A DNA stretch of 64,000 nt from Lentisphaerota bacterium (GTDB lineage Bacteria > Verrucomicrobiota > Lentisphaeria > Victivallales > Victivallaceae). Position numbers and translations under genes: made by a program. The stretch covers positions 1-64,000 of the forward strand of contig SUWJ01000009.1 in assembly GCA_015061545.1 (NCBI GenBank), written 5' to 3'. The notes beneath the pieces are model-generated. The model was given only the letters and a program-made list of their open reading frames with translations, was not told the origin of the DNA and did no database searches. Positions 26,623-35,286 of the stretch are shown here, piece after piece (position 1 is the first letter of the stretch; each line of letters opens with the position of its first letter).

Positions 26623-28152
26623 TTATTTCTGCACCGCAGCGGCGGGGGTGGTTTTTACATTGTTATTTACGGAATGATTTTTCAGCAGCGGCAGCCCGAA
26701 AGCATTGCCGCCAACCGCATTGGTCATAATACTTTCGATATTGGGTGCGATCTTCTCGTAAAGTTTGCTGCGCAAATACGCTTCGCCGCCGCCATAGGCA
26801 GCAATGTTGCGTTTAAGAATCTCCACTTCGGACTTGTTGCCTGCTGCGATGACCGCCCGTTCGGCTTCCGCCATAGCCAGATCAGCCTGAGCTTCCGCCT
26901 GAGCAGTTTTGAATTGCAGATTGGCAGCCGCCAGTTCGGTCTTGGCAGCGATGACTTTTTCCAGCTGCGACTGTTTGGCAGCGATTTCGCTGGTGATCTT
27001 GCGGGTGGTGGCCTCCACCTTGCTGCGGCTCTGAAGCGCCAGCATCTTCTGCCGTTCCAGTTCTGTAGCGCTCTTGGCCTGCTGGATCTGCTGCGAGAAT
27101 TTCTTGGCTTCCTGAGCCGCGATTTCCCGATTGCGGATGATTTCGGCAATCTCCTGCGGCGGATTGATATCGCGGATCAGCACCGAATTGATGGAAACAC
27201 CCCAGTTCAGACAGTTGCGGCGCAAAAATTCTTCCAGCTGATTCTGAAAAAGCTGACGGCTTTCGCCGACAATAAACTCTGTAGCGCTCTTTTTGCTGCC
27301 TTCGATACGGGCAAACCCCGATACCGACGGCAGGATCAGCTTCTTCATAATATCTTCCATATTGCCGACTTCCTGAGTCAGCAGCGGAGCGGATTCAGCG
27401 GAAATATTGAACTCCACCGTTCCTTCCAGCGTAATGTGGAATCCATCCAGCGTAATAAACCCGATGGCGTCTTTGCCGCTGAACTCGTAGCGCTGACTCT
27501 GGATATTGACGATCGCCACGCTCTGAATATAAGGATTGATGCGGTGAGTACCCTCTTTAAGCACCTTCTGCTGCACCCCCTTGCGGTCAGCCGAAACAAT
27601 AAACCCCTGATGATTTTTCAAATCGTTGGGCGTACCCGAAAAAATATCCTTGCCGCACAGATTTGCCACCACGCCCACGTTACCGGGCATAATAACGATA
27701 TCGTCGCAAAGTTTCACTTCATAAGCATAAGGGTTGATGCGGTGACGACCGGTACCCAACACCTCCCGCACGATGCCTTTGCTGTTTTCATCCACCGCCA
27801 GAATTTCGCCCTCGGGCAGATTTTTACCGAATTTGCGCACCAGCACGCCGAATTTGCCTGCGGGTATATCGGTAACTTTTTTGATCTGCCACTCCCAGAC
27901 GTAAGGATTGCGGAAATAGCGGCCTTCCCCCAGCACATCCAGCTGGATACCTTTATATTCAGGCGAAGTGGCAACGATCTGATTTTCGGGCAAAGTCTTA
28001 CCCGTTTTTTTGATCAATACGGCTATTTCCCCGTTACCCGGCTCGATCCGGCAAAAGCACCAGATAAACAGTAATATCACCACCGCCAGCCCGACTGCGG
28101 AGCCTGCGATGATCCCGACTGCATTTTGAGGCATAAACTTTTTTACTGCCAT
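26623..28152 (-). CDS. SPFH/band-7 membrane protein with three N-terminal repeats (first paralog)
   Basis: This 509-residue protein has the same design as its downstream paralog. One membrane helix (about 12-34) is followed by three N-terminal repeats (about 37-205, with VLGEGRYFRNPYVWEWQI, VLGTGRHRINPYAYEV and VLKEGTHRINPYIQSV), an SPFH domain (about 215-340) and a long Ala/Glu/Lys-rich coiled coil (about 340-460). Paired SPFH genes such as hflK/hflC make hetero-oligomeric cages, and this pair may do the same. No hflX, ftsH or nfeD gene is adjacent, unlike classic HflKC or flotillin operons. It heads the eight-gene operon that includes the LpoB-like gene. Confidence 0.87.
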   Translation of the reverse strand: MAVKKFMPQNAVGIIAGSAVGLAVVILLFIWCFCRIEPGNGEIAVLIKKTGKTLPENQIVATSPEYKGIQLDVLGEGRYFRNPYVWEWQIKKVTDIPAGKFGVLVRKFGKNLPEGEILAVDENSKGIVREVLGTGRHRINPYAYEVKLCDDIVIMPGNVGVVANLCGKDIFSGTPNDLKNHQGFIVSADRKGVQQKVLKEGTHRINPYIQSVAIVNIQSQRYEFSGKDAIGFITLDGFHITLEGTVEFNISAESAPLLTQEVGNMEDIMKKLILPSVSGFARIEGSKKSATEFIVGESRQLFQNQLEEFLRRNCLNWGVSINSVLIRDINPPQEIAEIIRNREIAAQEAKKFSQQIQQAKSATELERQKMLALQSRSKVEATTRKITSEIAAKQSQLEKVIAAKTELAAANLQFKTAQAEAQADLAMAEAERAVIAAGNKSEVEILKRNIAAYGGGEAYLRSKLYEKIAPNIESIMTNAVGGNAFGLPLLKNHSVNNNVKTTPAAAVQK

Positions 28153-28222
28153 TTTTCTTTCCTTTTGGTAAGTTTACTCATGAATCCTCCGAGTAAAAAA
28201 TAGCATAGCAAATATTTTTTAC

Positions 28223-28272
28223 AAATTATAAATCCATTTTATGGTTGCAAAATATTACATTTTGTGTTATTT
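28223..28272. promoter_or_regulatory. divergent promoters sharing a palindromic TTGCAA
   Basis: TTGCAA at 28245-28250 reads the same on both strands. It is 16 bp from TTATTT (28267-28272) toward the small lipoprotein and 16 bp from TAATTT (28223-28228, minus strand) toward the SPFH operon. An alternative minus-strand promoter, TTGTAA-16-TATTTT, lies closer to the SPFH gene. Confidence 0.35.
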
Positions 28273-28357
28273 TATTTTCAGACAATGCAGTTTATAAAAC
28301 TGACAACTGCATAAAAGCTCCGACATTGCAAAAAATTTGATCAAATAGAAGGTGAAT

Positions 28358-28792
28358 ATGAAAAAGTCCGATCTCCGCTTGCTGAGTTGTACCGCTCTGG
28401 CGCTGACCGCAGCGCTACTGCTGTCCGGCTGCTGCCATACCCAAACATTTATTGACGCCGCACCGGAAACCATGACCGCGCAGGGGGAATGGAAACCTGT
28501 AGCCGTAGGCAGCGCCCTCAACAGCGGCTACTATCTCTTCAACACCTGGCCGATCTATACAGGTAATCCCAATCGGCCCAACCGCAAGGATTACCGATCG
28601 TTCCACCACGACATCCAGCCCGGCAGAAATGCCTCCATGCTCCTGCGCGATATGCAAAGAAAGTATAAAGCGGAAAAATTGACCCGCATCGAACATACTG
28701 AAAGTTCATGGGGGTATTTCTCGCTGTGGATACTCTGGCGCAAAACCATCCGTACCACCGCCATTGGAGTAAAAGAAATCAAAAAGAAATAA
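28358..28792 (+). CDS. small lipoprotein of unknown function
   Basis: This 144-residue protein has a lipoprotein signal peptide with lipobox LLSGC (about 23-27), then an unrecognised domain with GSALNSGYYLFNTWPIY and a basic C-terminus ending in lysines. The ATG at 28358 follows AAGGTG; a GTG six bases upstream is less likely. It is divergent from the SPFH operon and 31 nt upstream of the AlbA_2 gene, so it forms a two-gene unit with it. The STWPIYTGNP-like segment is a possible fold hint, but I do not know the family. Confidence 0.75.
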   Translation: MKKSDLRLLSCTALALTAALLLSGCCHTQTFIDAAPETMTAQGEWKPVAVGSALNSGYYLFNTWPIYTGNPNRPNRKDYRSFHHDIQPGRNASMLLRDMQRKYKAEKLTRIEHTESSWGYFSLWILWRKTIRTTAIGVKEIKKK

Positions 28793-28823
28793 GCCGTATG
28801 CCTATCGTCGGAAGGGTGAAAGT

Positions 28824-29978
28824 ATGAGTGATTTCAGAGAACTTGTCTACCGCGGAGTCGAATCAGATGTACTCGACTACAAAGCCCCTGTGGACTGGAC
28901 TCAGCTTACCAAGCTGCAAAAAGCCAAGTTTGTGCGTCACGCGCTGGCATTTGCCAATACCCGCGGCGGAGCGATCGTTATCGGGGTGCGCGAAGATGTG
29001 AACGGTCACCCCTCGCTTTATGAAGGATTGGACAACGCCCAATGCCGTTCCTTTGACCCATCCACCGTAGGTTCTTACATCAATTCCCACGTTGATCCGG
29101 CCATTGATCTGACTGTGGAACGGCCCGAAATCGACGGCAAACGCTATGCCATATTGATTATCAGACCTTTCAGCGATATACCTCATGTGGCAGTTCACAG
29201 TATAGACGACGAGCTGCGCAGCGGAGTCTTTTACATCCGCAGCGCCTCTGCCTCCAGCCGCCCCGCTGCCCGCGCCGGAGAAATGCACGATCTGATCCGG
29301 CGCGCCCTGCGCAATCAGCGCAATATGCTGGGCGACCTGTTGCGGGAAATTCTGGGCGACCAGCCGTCGGCAAAATCGCAGTCCACCCCGCCCCCGCCGG
29401 AGATATTTCCGCCTGAATATGAAGAAAGCGCCAATTACTTCAGACGGCGGCTGAACGCCAATATCCCGGCAGGAACTCTGTTGCTGGATGTTGCCGCCAT
29501 GCCGACTCCGCCGCAGCAAATTTCCATCGAAGCGCTGCGCGCTGCTGCACTGCAGGCGGTAAAAGTGCTGCCGCTGCCGGATCAGGAAAAGATCTTCAAT
29601 ACGGTAGATATGCTGGAAAGTTACGCCACCAACGTTTCTTTGCGCGGAATCAGCAAACAGCGTGACCGTTTCTGGCAGATATTCAAAAGTGGATTGCTCC
29701 ATTTGCGCTCGGTACTGCCGATTAAAACCGATGAAAAGCTCTTGAAAAAACAGTTGGATCAGCTGCTGCGTCTGCTGGCAGCTTTCTACAGCAGCGATTG
29801 CTTTAACTGCCGGAGCCTCACCTTGCAGCTGACGGTGGAAAAGTCAGATTCGGCAACGCCGGAAGACTCCGCAAAAATCATCCGCCAAACCGATTTGCAG
29901 CAGTTGAGTCAAACTCCGGAAAAATTACTGGAAGAATTGCAAGCGGAATTAAAAGGCGCCATTGAACATAAAAACTGA
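28824..29978 (+). CDS. AlbA_2 (Schlafen-type) domain protein
   Basis: This 384-residue soluble protein has an N-terminal AlbA_2/Schlafen AAA_4-like domain (about 1-150): ESDVLDYKAPVDWTQL, FVRHALAFANTRGGAIVIGV and later RYAILIIRPFSDIP. This fold binds nucleic acid or nucleotides and is common in regulators and in defence-associated proteins. A Pro-rich linker (about 185-200) follows and the C-terminal half (about 215-384) is helical and unrecognised. There is no helicase or winged-helix extension of the usual kind. It is convergent with the FAD oxidoreductase gene, with stop codons 2 nt apart. Confidence 0.75.
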   Translation: MSDFRELVYRGVESDVLDYKAPVDWTQLTKLQKAKFVRHALAFANTRGGAIVIGVREDVNGHPSLYEGLDNAQCRSFDPSTVGSYINSHVDPAIDLTVERPEIDGKRYAILIIRPFSDIPHVAVHSIDDELRSGVFYIRSASASSRPAARAGEMHDLIRRALRNQRNMLGDLLREILGDQPSAKSQSTPPPPEIFPPEYEESANYFRRRLNANIPAGTLLLDVAAMPTPPQQISIEALRAAALQAVKVLPLPDQEKIFNTVDMLESYATNVSLRGISKQRDRFWQIFKSGLLHLRSVLPIKTDEKLLKKQLDQLLRLLAAFYSSDCFNCRSLTLQLTVEKSDSATPEDSAKIIRQTDLQQLSQTPEKLLEELQAELKGAIEHKN

Positions 29979-29980
29979 AG

Positions 29981-31609
29981 TCATTTCCCGCGTCCCAACT
30001 GCAACGCGATCAGCTTTTCCGCCACTTTCAAGCCGTCGATGGCGGCTGAAACAATGCCCCCGGCATAGCCTGCGCCCTCGCCTGCAACATAGAGATTTTT
30101 ACAGGAGCTTTCCCAGGTAAGTTCGTTGCGGACAAAGCGCACCGGGCTGGATACACAGCTTTCGATCCCGACGCAGTTACCTTCGGCAAATCCGTGCATA
30201 AGTTTATCGAAGTGCTTGAATGCCAAAGCAAAACGCCCGCTTACCTCCTGTCCGAGTATTTCGTTCAGCGCCGCGCATTTCAACCCCAGTCTGGCGGAAG
30301 ACTCAGCCGACTTAAGTTCCGGCTTGCCGCCGCGCATAAACGACTTGATCGACTGGGCGGGGAAAGTGTAATCGCTCCCGCCGTAAGCAAAGCAGCGTTT
30401 TTCCAGCGCAGTTAAAAACTCATAGGCCTGCTGCGGCGAGGCAAACATCCTGCCATCCAGCGTGGTAATAACAGCAGAATTGGCAAACCTGCCATCCCGC
30501 GCCCGCAGACTCATACCGTTGCTGCAAAGCTGATTTGCCCAGCCCGTTGCCGGTACGATCTCGCCGCCGGGACACATACAGAAAGTGGTAACTCCTTTGC
30601 CCGCTACTTTGTCCTGCGACTTGCAGATCATATTGTATTCCGCCGCCGCCAGCGCCGCCGGACGGGGCGAAACGCGGTATTGCCGGTAATCCACAAACTC
30701 CTGCAGATGTTCCACCCGACACCCCAGCTGAAAACCTTTAAGTTCCCAATCCAGATATTTGCACAGCATCAGCGATAGATCCCGCCCGCCCAAACCATGG
30801 GCAAATATAACTGCAGGGGCATGGATCTTTTCGCCGTCAGTTAGTGTAACACCTTTGCAGACATTATTTTCCATCAGCAATCCGTTTACGCCAGAGCCGT
30901 AGCAGAACGTTCCGCCCTTTTCCTGGATAAGCCGTTGAAGATTTTTCACGATCCCCCGCAGCAGATCGCTGCCCAGATGCGGGCGTTTGAGGTATGCCGT
31001 ATCCATCGGCGCCCCCGCATTGATCAAATTTTGCAGCACCCAGTCGGCGCGGATATCGTGTACGCGAGTGTAGAGTTTGCCGTCGGAAAAAGTTCCTGCG
31101 CCACCGGCACCGAACAGCAGATTGCTCTCCGTATCCAGAACCCGATCCGCAAAGAATTTTTCGCAATCCTCCACCCGCCGGTCAATATCAAAACCACGAT
31201 CCAGCACGATCGGGCGGCAGTTGCACTCCGCCAGATAAAGCGCCGCCATCAATCCGGCGGGGCCCGTGCCTATCACCAGCGGATTCTGCAATTTTAAGGC
31301 TGCATCGTAATAAGGGATATCGGATTTAAGCGGCGAAGCGTTGAACTCTTCGCTGCTTATAACAGCTGCCTTGTTCACCGCACGATCCGCCGCAGCATCG
31401 GCGATTTCCACCCCCAGATTATAAACGATTTCGGGAGCGCCGCGGCGGGCATCTATGCTTTTAGCCCAGATGCGGTAATCAGTGGCAAGGGCACTTGAAG
31501 GTATTTGCAGAAATTCAGCAATAACATCGTGCAGATTGCTGTCCACATAATCATAAGCAAAAGGCATCCGCAAAGCATTGATACGGAAGTTTTCCAGCCG
31601 CAGGTACAT
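29981..31609 (-). CDS. FAD-dependent oxidoreductase (COG2509 type)
   Basis: This 542-residue cytosolic flavoprotein has a ~100-residue N-terminal domain followed by the dinucleotide-binding motif VIGTGPAGLMAALYLAEC (about 113-130) and IVLDRGFDIDRRVEDC. A GAGGAGTFSDGKL stretch binds the cofactor, and a C-terminal YVAGEGAGYAGGIVSAAIDG closes the FAD site. The pattern matches the widespread uncharacterised family of FAD-dependent dehydrogenases. The true substrate is not known. It starts 19 nt after the LptF/G-type gene and ends 2 nt from the convergent AlbA_2 gene, without a terminator between them. Confidence 0.85.
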   Translation of the reverse strand: MYLRLENFRINALRMPFAYDYVDSNLHDVIAEFLQIPSSALATDYRIWAKSIDARRGAPEIVYNLGVEIADAAADRAVNKAAVISSEEFNASPLKSDIPYYDAALKLQNPLVIGTGPAGLMAALYLAECNCRPIVLDRGFDIDRRVEDCEKFFADRVLDTESNLLFGAGGAGTFSDGKLYTRVHDIRADWVLQNLINAGAPMDTAYLKRPHLGSDLLRGIVKNLQRLIQEKGGTFCYGSGVNGLLMENNVCKGVTLTDGEKIHAPAVIFAHGLGGRDLSLMLCKYLDWELKGFQLGCRVEHLQEFVDYRQYRVSPRPAALAAAEYNMICKSQDKVAGKGVTTFCMCPGGEIVPATGWANQLCSNGMSLRARDGRFANSAVITTLDGRMFASPQQAYEFLTALEKRCFAYGGSDYTFPAQSIKSFMRGGKPELKSAESSARLGLKCAALNEILGQEVSGRFALAFKHFDKLMHGFAEGNCVGIESCVSSPVRFVRNELTWESSCKNLYVAGEGAGYAGGIVSAAIDGLKVAEKLIALQLGRGK

Positions 31610-31628
31610 ATTGCAACTGCTCCCCGGT

Positions 31629-32807
31629 CTATGCCTGATTGCGCACTACACGGTCGATACCGTAGCCAATAAACGCCACCGTCGGCGCCAGCCCTGCAAT
31701 CACCGAGTTGATATACCCCTGTTTGCCGATGACCAGAAACATCTGTGCCACTACAATATAGCCGACAATGATGACCACCGCAGTGATGATCGAAGTAAGA
31801 ATACCGCTGCGTTCGCTCTTGGTCGCCAGCGGAATCCCCAGGAACACCGCCAGAAAGCACGACCACGGAAACGCCAGACGGTAATAAAAAACTGTCCAGT
31901 AAACATTACGGCTCCGCTGCGACATATCTTTGGTACGGCGCAACAGGTCAAAGATCACCCAGCTGGGCAGCTCTTCAACCGGCTTTACCGAGTACTGCAT
32001 ATCCACCGGCGTTTCAATTGCCACCCGACTGGAAAGCAGCCAGCTTTTCAGCTGCTTCGGCGGTTTGGCAAACAAGCCGTCCGAGCTGTATTCGGTAATG
32101 GAAAGATCTTCAAAATACCAGCCTTTATCATCCAGATAGATCGCATTTTTAGCGGTCAGATCTTTCTCCAGCGAGCCATCGACGCGGTAAAATTTGACCG
32201 ACACATCGTATTGTTTACCATCTTTGGCTGCCACCCCCAGCGCGCCGTCGGATTCTTCGGGCAGCTGAAAAAGCCAGGTGCGTTTTTTATCGGGACTGCG
32301 GTAGGCAAGTTTCTGATCTTCCACGCGCATTTTCTTTACGTCGCCCGAACCTATTGCCAGCAGATTGCCCGCCCGCCGATCGGTATAAGGCACCAAACCT
32401 TCGTTGAACCATATATTGACAAAAGTTGTCAGCATACCCACCAGCAGAATAGATCTGCCGCAGCGGAAAAGCGATACGCCTGATGCCCGCATGGCGGTAA
32501 CTTCCATATTCTTGCCGAAGGTCGCCATTGTCCACATACAGCCCAGCAGCGTGGCAATCGGCAGAATAAAACGGATATTGCCGGGGATCTTCAGCAGAAA
32601 GTACGGCACATAAAGCTCCCACGAAGCGCCGTTTTCCACAAAATCAGATAAATCCGCCAGCACATCGCTGAGCAGAAAGAGTATGACCGACACTAAAAGA
32701 AGTATCGAAAATTTTATCATAAACTCCCGGAAAATATATCCGTCCAGCGTCGGCATAAACACCCATACCCGCTTCTGGTTATCAGGTAAAATCACTTTGT
32801 CAGCCAT
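31629..32807 (-). CDS. LptF/LptG-type lipopolysaccharide export permease
   Basis: This 392-residue inner-membrane protein has the LptF/G layout: two N-terminal membrane helices, a large periplasmic beta-jellyroll (about 130-290) and four C-terminal helices. The start GYIFREFMIKFSILLLVSVI and the segment MEVTAMRASGVSLFRCGRSIL, the coupling region to the LptB ATPase, are typical. It helps extract LPS from the inner membrane for transport outward. Whether it is LptF or LptG cannot be fixed without the partner, which is not in this window. The arn cluster in this window points to lipid A as well. Confidence 0.85.
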   Translation of the reverse strand: MADKVILPDNQKRVWVFMPTLDGYIFREFMIKFSILLLVSVILFLLSDVLADLSDFVENGASWELYVPYFLLKIPGNIRFILPIATLLGCMWTMATFGKNMEVTAMRASGVSLFRCGRSILLVGMLTTFVNIWFNEGLVPYTDRRAGNLLAIGSGDVKKMRVEDQKLAYRSPDKKRTWLFQLPEESDGALGVAAKDGKQYDVSVKFYRVDGSLEKDLTAKNAIYLDDKGWYFEDLSITEYSSDGLFAKPPKQLKSWLLSSRVAIETPVDMQYSVKPVEELPSWVIFDLLRRTKDMSQRSRNVYWTVFYYRLAFPWSCFLAVFLGIPLATKSERSGILTSIITAVVIIVGYIVVAQMFLVIGKQGYINSVIAGLAPTVAFIGYGIDRVVRNQA

Positions 32808-32950
32808 AAGTCAGAAAAATCTTTCCTGCAACATTTACTAAGTTCGGCAAAACGCAAAATTAACACGTCAGATTTTATACTATAATCCTGATAGCGTCCG
32901 ATTTCCAGTTATCAACCCCTTTTTTTGGCAAAAAAAATAGGTTGGGACTA

Positions 32951-32979
32951 TTGCCAAGAGAACATTTTGGCGATATATT
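32951..32979 (+). promoter_or_regulatory. promoter of the GreA-fusion gene
   Basis: TTGCCA (32951-32956), a 17-bp spacer and TATATT (32974-32979) end 42 nt before the ATG at 33022. Confidence 0.5.
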
Positions 32980-33021
32980 AAGTAAAATACAATAAAAATT
33001 TCAAGTGTGGATGGTGTTTTT

Positions 33022-35097
33022 ATGACTACCGAAGAATTATTGCTTCGCGCTGCAGAAAACTGCAGTATTGCCAACCTTAACGCGCTGCTCGAAAATTTGC
33101 GCAGCGGCAATGCCCGTGATCTCAACGAACTGGCCGAACCGTTCCAGCTCCTGTGGGAAGCATTCCCCGAAGAGCCGGAAGCCGATCAGGCGGCATTTTG
33201 TCTGGAAATGGCAAAACTGCGTATTCCTGACAGCCCCGTGTTCCGTCAGGTGCTGGCAGCAGCAGTCAAAACAGTTCTGCCGCCCTACCTCTGCAAACTG
33301 GGTGTACTCCGCGCCCTCGGCTTGCGCGACAATTCGGTTCACCCGGGCGAAGTCATGCGCCGCATCGATCGGCTTATGGCGATCAAATCAGGCGTTGTCA
33401 CCTATATTTTTGAAAGCGGCCGCTGGGGGATGGTCACCAACGTTGACGCGCTGAACGCTACGGTGGCGGTCAATCTTAACGAAGGCGGTGCGCTGGGGAT
33501 CGGTCTGGACAAGATGCTGGTCAGAGGATACTTCTTCAAAAACTCCATTGCTACAGCCAAACTCATGTCCACGGCTAAACTCATGCAGATCTCGGGCAGC
33601 GATTTCCGCACTATCGTGGCAGAACAGAGCGTGACCCACCTCAGCGACGGCATGGTGCGGGCGCTGGCAGAACGGCTGCTGGTTCCGCAGACTTTGAACA
33701 ACGATGCCTTTGAAGGCTGGTTCGCCAGCACCAGCGCGCCTAAAGCGGCGGCGGCCCCTGCCAAGCGCTGTGCAGCCAAAGCCCGCAGTCTTAAAGAAAT
33801 GGATATTCTGCTGGATGAAGAACTCAAAGCAGGGTTGAAAGATGCCGACGAGGCTATGCAGGCCGATTTTGCCGCATTCTTTACCAATCTTAAAACCGAT
33901 GTAGCGGTGCGCGAAGCCAAGATGCTCTGCGCGATCATCGCCAAACTTTCGGAACGTACTCCCGCAGCTTGCTGGGAAAATATTATGGCGCCCTTAAAGG
34001 GCAAGGCATCGTTCTGGCCGCTGGATCCAACCGCCGCCAAACTGGAAGATCTGGAAGTTTGGGGTTCGCTGGCAGTCAAGTTTTCCTCCAAACTGGCAAT
34101 GATCACCAATCTGGTGTTCGACGAAGAATATCTGGCCTGTCTGGCGGTGCGTCTGCCCCTTAAAAGCATCAATGTCTGCGCTGAACAGCTGGATGCGGAA
34201 CTGGTGGATATTGTCTTTGCCAATCCGCCGCTGATGACCGCTGACCTGCTGCTGTGGGCATGGAAAAACCGCAAAAAGCATCCGGCGCTGGAATCGCTGA
34301 TCAAGCTGGAAAATGTGGTTGTATCACTCAATTACAGCCGTCTGCCCAAAGAGTGGGGCGCAGCCCAGCGGGAACTGCATTCGCTGCTGCTGGATAAAGA
34401 AGATTTCCAGAAATACATCGTCCAGACTGCCGGTGACGATATTCCGGCACTGGTGGGAGCGCTGGCAGGAGCTTCGACCTTCACCACGGGTGAACGTCAG
34501 AGTCTGCTGGTCAAACTCTCCCGCTACAGCACCGCGATCCGCGAACACCTTGAAGGTGGCGCAGGCAGTAAAATTCTGGGCAATAAGGAAGATGCTCCCG
34601 CCGTGGAAGAAGCCATTTACACTTCGCTGGCGAGCCATCGCCGCCTGACGCAGGAATTGCACGATATTATCAATATCCATCAGCCCGAAAACCGCGAAGC
34701 GCTCAAAACCGCCCGCGCTCACGGGGACTTCCGCGAAAATGCTGAATTCGATGCAGCCAAGGAACGGAGAAACTTCCTCACCCGCCGCCGCAGCGAACTG
34801 GAACGGGATCTGGCGCGGATCAATGCGTTGGATTTCTCCACCATCCAGCCCTCGCAGTATGTGGATCTGGGGGTAACGGTTACGCTGGCGGTTTCAGGCG
34901 GCAGCGACGAAGTTTATTACTTCCTGGGAGCGTGGGACGGTGATCCGGAAAAGAATTACCTTTCCTACAAGACCAAGCTGGGCGAAGTGCTGCGTCATCA
35001 TCAGATCGGCGATAATGTAACGCTGCCTGACGGCCGTGCCGCCTCGATCAAAGCTATTGATGCCCTGCCCGAAGCAGTACTCAAAGATATGGAATAA
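33022..35097 (+). CDS. large protein with C-terminal GreA/GreB transcript-cleavage domain
   Basis: This 691-residue cytosolic protein is over four times the length of GreA (about 158). Its last 140 residues hold a GreA coiled coil with the conserved acidic tip ARAHGDFRENAEFDAAKERR (about 570-589) and the FKBP-like RNA polymerase-binding domain (VTVTLAVSGGSDEVYYFLG, then KLGEVLRHHQIGDNVTLPDG). GreA factors restart backtracked polymerase by stimulating RNA cleavage. The 550-residue N-terminal part is mostly helical and TPR-like, without enzymatic motifs. The ATG at 33022 has GGATGG before it and is preferred over the GTG at 33007. It is a single-gene unit with a terminator. Confidence 0.83.
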   Translation: MTTEELLLRAAENCSIANLNALLENLRSGNARDLNELAEPFQLLWEAFPEEPEADQAAFCLEMAKLRIPDSPVFRQVLAAAVKTVLPPYLCKLGVLRALGLRDNSVHPGEVMRRIDRLMAIKSGVVTYIFESGRWGMVTNVDALNATVAVNLNEGGALGIGLDKMLVRGYFFKNSIATAKLMSTAKLMQISGSDFRTIVAEQSVTHLSDGMVRALAERLLVPQTLNNDAFEGWFASTSAPKAAAAPAKRCAAKARSLKEMDILLDEELKAGLKDADEAMQADFAAFFTNLKTDVAVREAKMLCAIIAKLSERTPAACWENIMAPLKGKASFWPLDPTAAKLEDLEVWGSLAVKFSSKLAMITNLVFDEEYLACLAVRLPLKSINVCAEQLDAELVDIVFANPPLMTADLLLWAWKNRKKHPALESLIKLENVVVSLNYSRLPKEWGAAQRELHSLLLDKEDFQKYIVQTAGDDIPALVGALAGASTFTTGERQSLLVKLSRYSTAIREHLEGGAGSKILGNKEDAPAVEEAIYTSLASHRRLTQELHDIINIHQPENREALKTARAHGDFRENAEFDAAKERRNFLTRRRSELERDLARINALDFSTIQPSQYVDLGVTVTLAVSGGSDEVYYFLGAWDGDPEKNYLSYKTKLGEVLRHHQIGDNVTLPDGRAASIKAIDALPEAVLKDME

Positions 35098-35118
35098 AAT
35101 CCGATTCCGATAAAAGTC

Positions 35119-35163
35119 AAGGGTGTTGCAATACCTTCAAAAAGGCTGCAACACCCTTTTTTT
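35119..35163 (+). terminator. terminator of the GreA-fusion gene
   Basis: A 12-bp stem AAGGGTGTTGCA (35119-35130)/TGCAACACCCTT (35147-35158) is followed by a run of Ts to 35163. Confidence 0.88.
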
Positions 35164-35174
35164 GCCCTGAAAAA

Positions 35175-35226
35175 GAATAAAAAAATACGGGGAAGAAACG
35201 TTTTTTCAACAGTTTCTCCCCCCCCG
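35175..35226 (-). terminator. terminator of the dehydrogenase/isomerase operon
   Basis: On the minus strand GGGGAGAAAC pairs with GTTTCTTCCCC, with one bulged base, and is followed by GTATTTTTTTATTC. It lies 60 nt after the Gfo/Idh/MocA stop. Confidence 0.75.
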
Positions 35227-35286
35227 CAAAGCGGTTTTATAACAGCATTGCAACGGCGTCAGGCCGAAAAAATGCTTGACTTATCT

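Noticed and set aside
26587-28074. 495-codon plus-strand open frame
   Set aside because: It is antisense to the first SPFH gene and has no recognisable domain or ribosome site.
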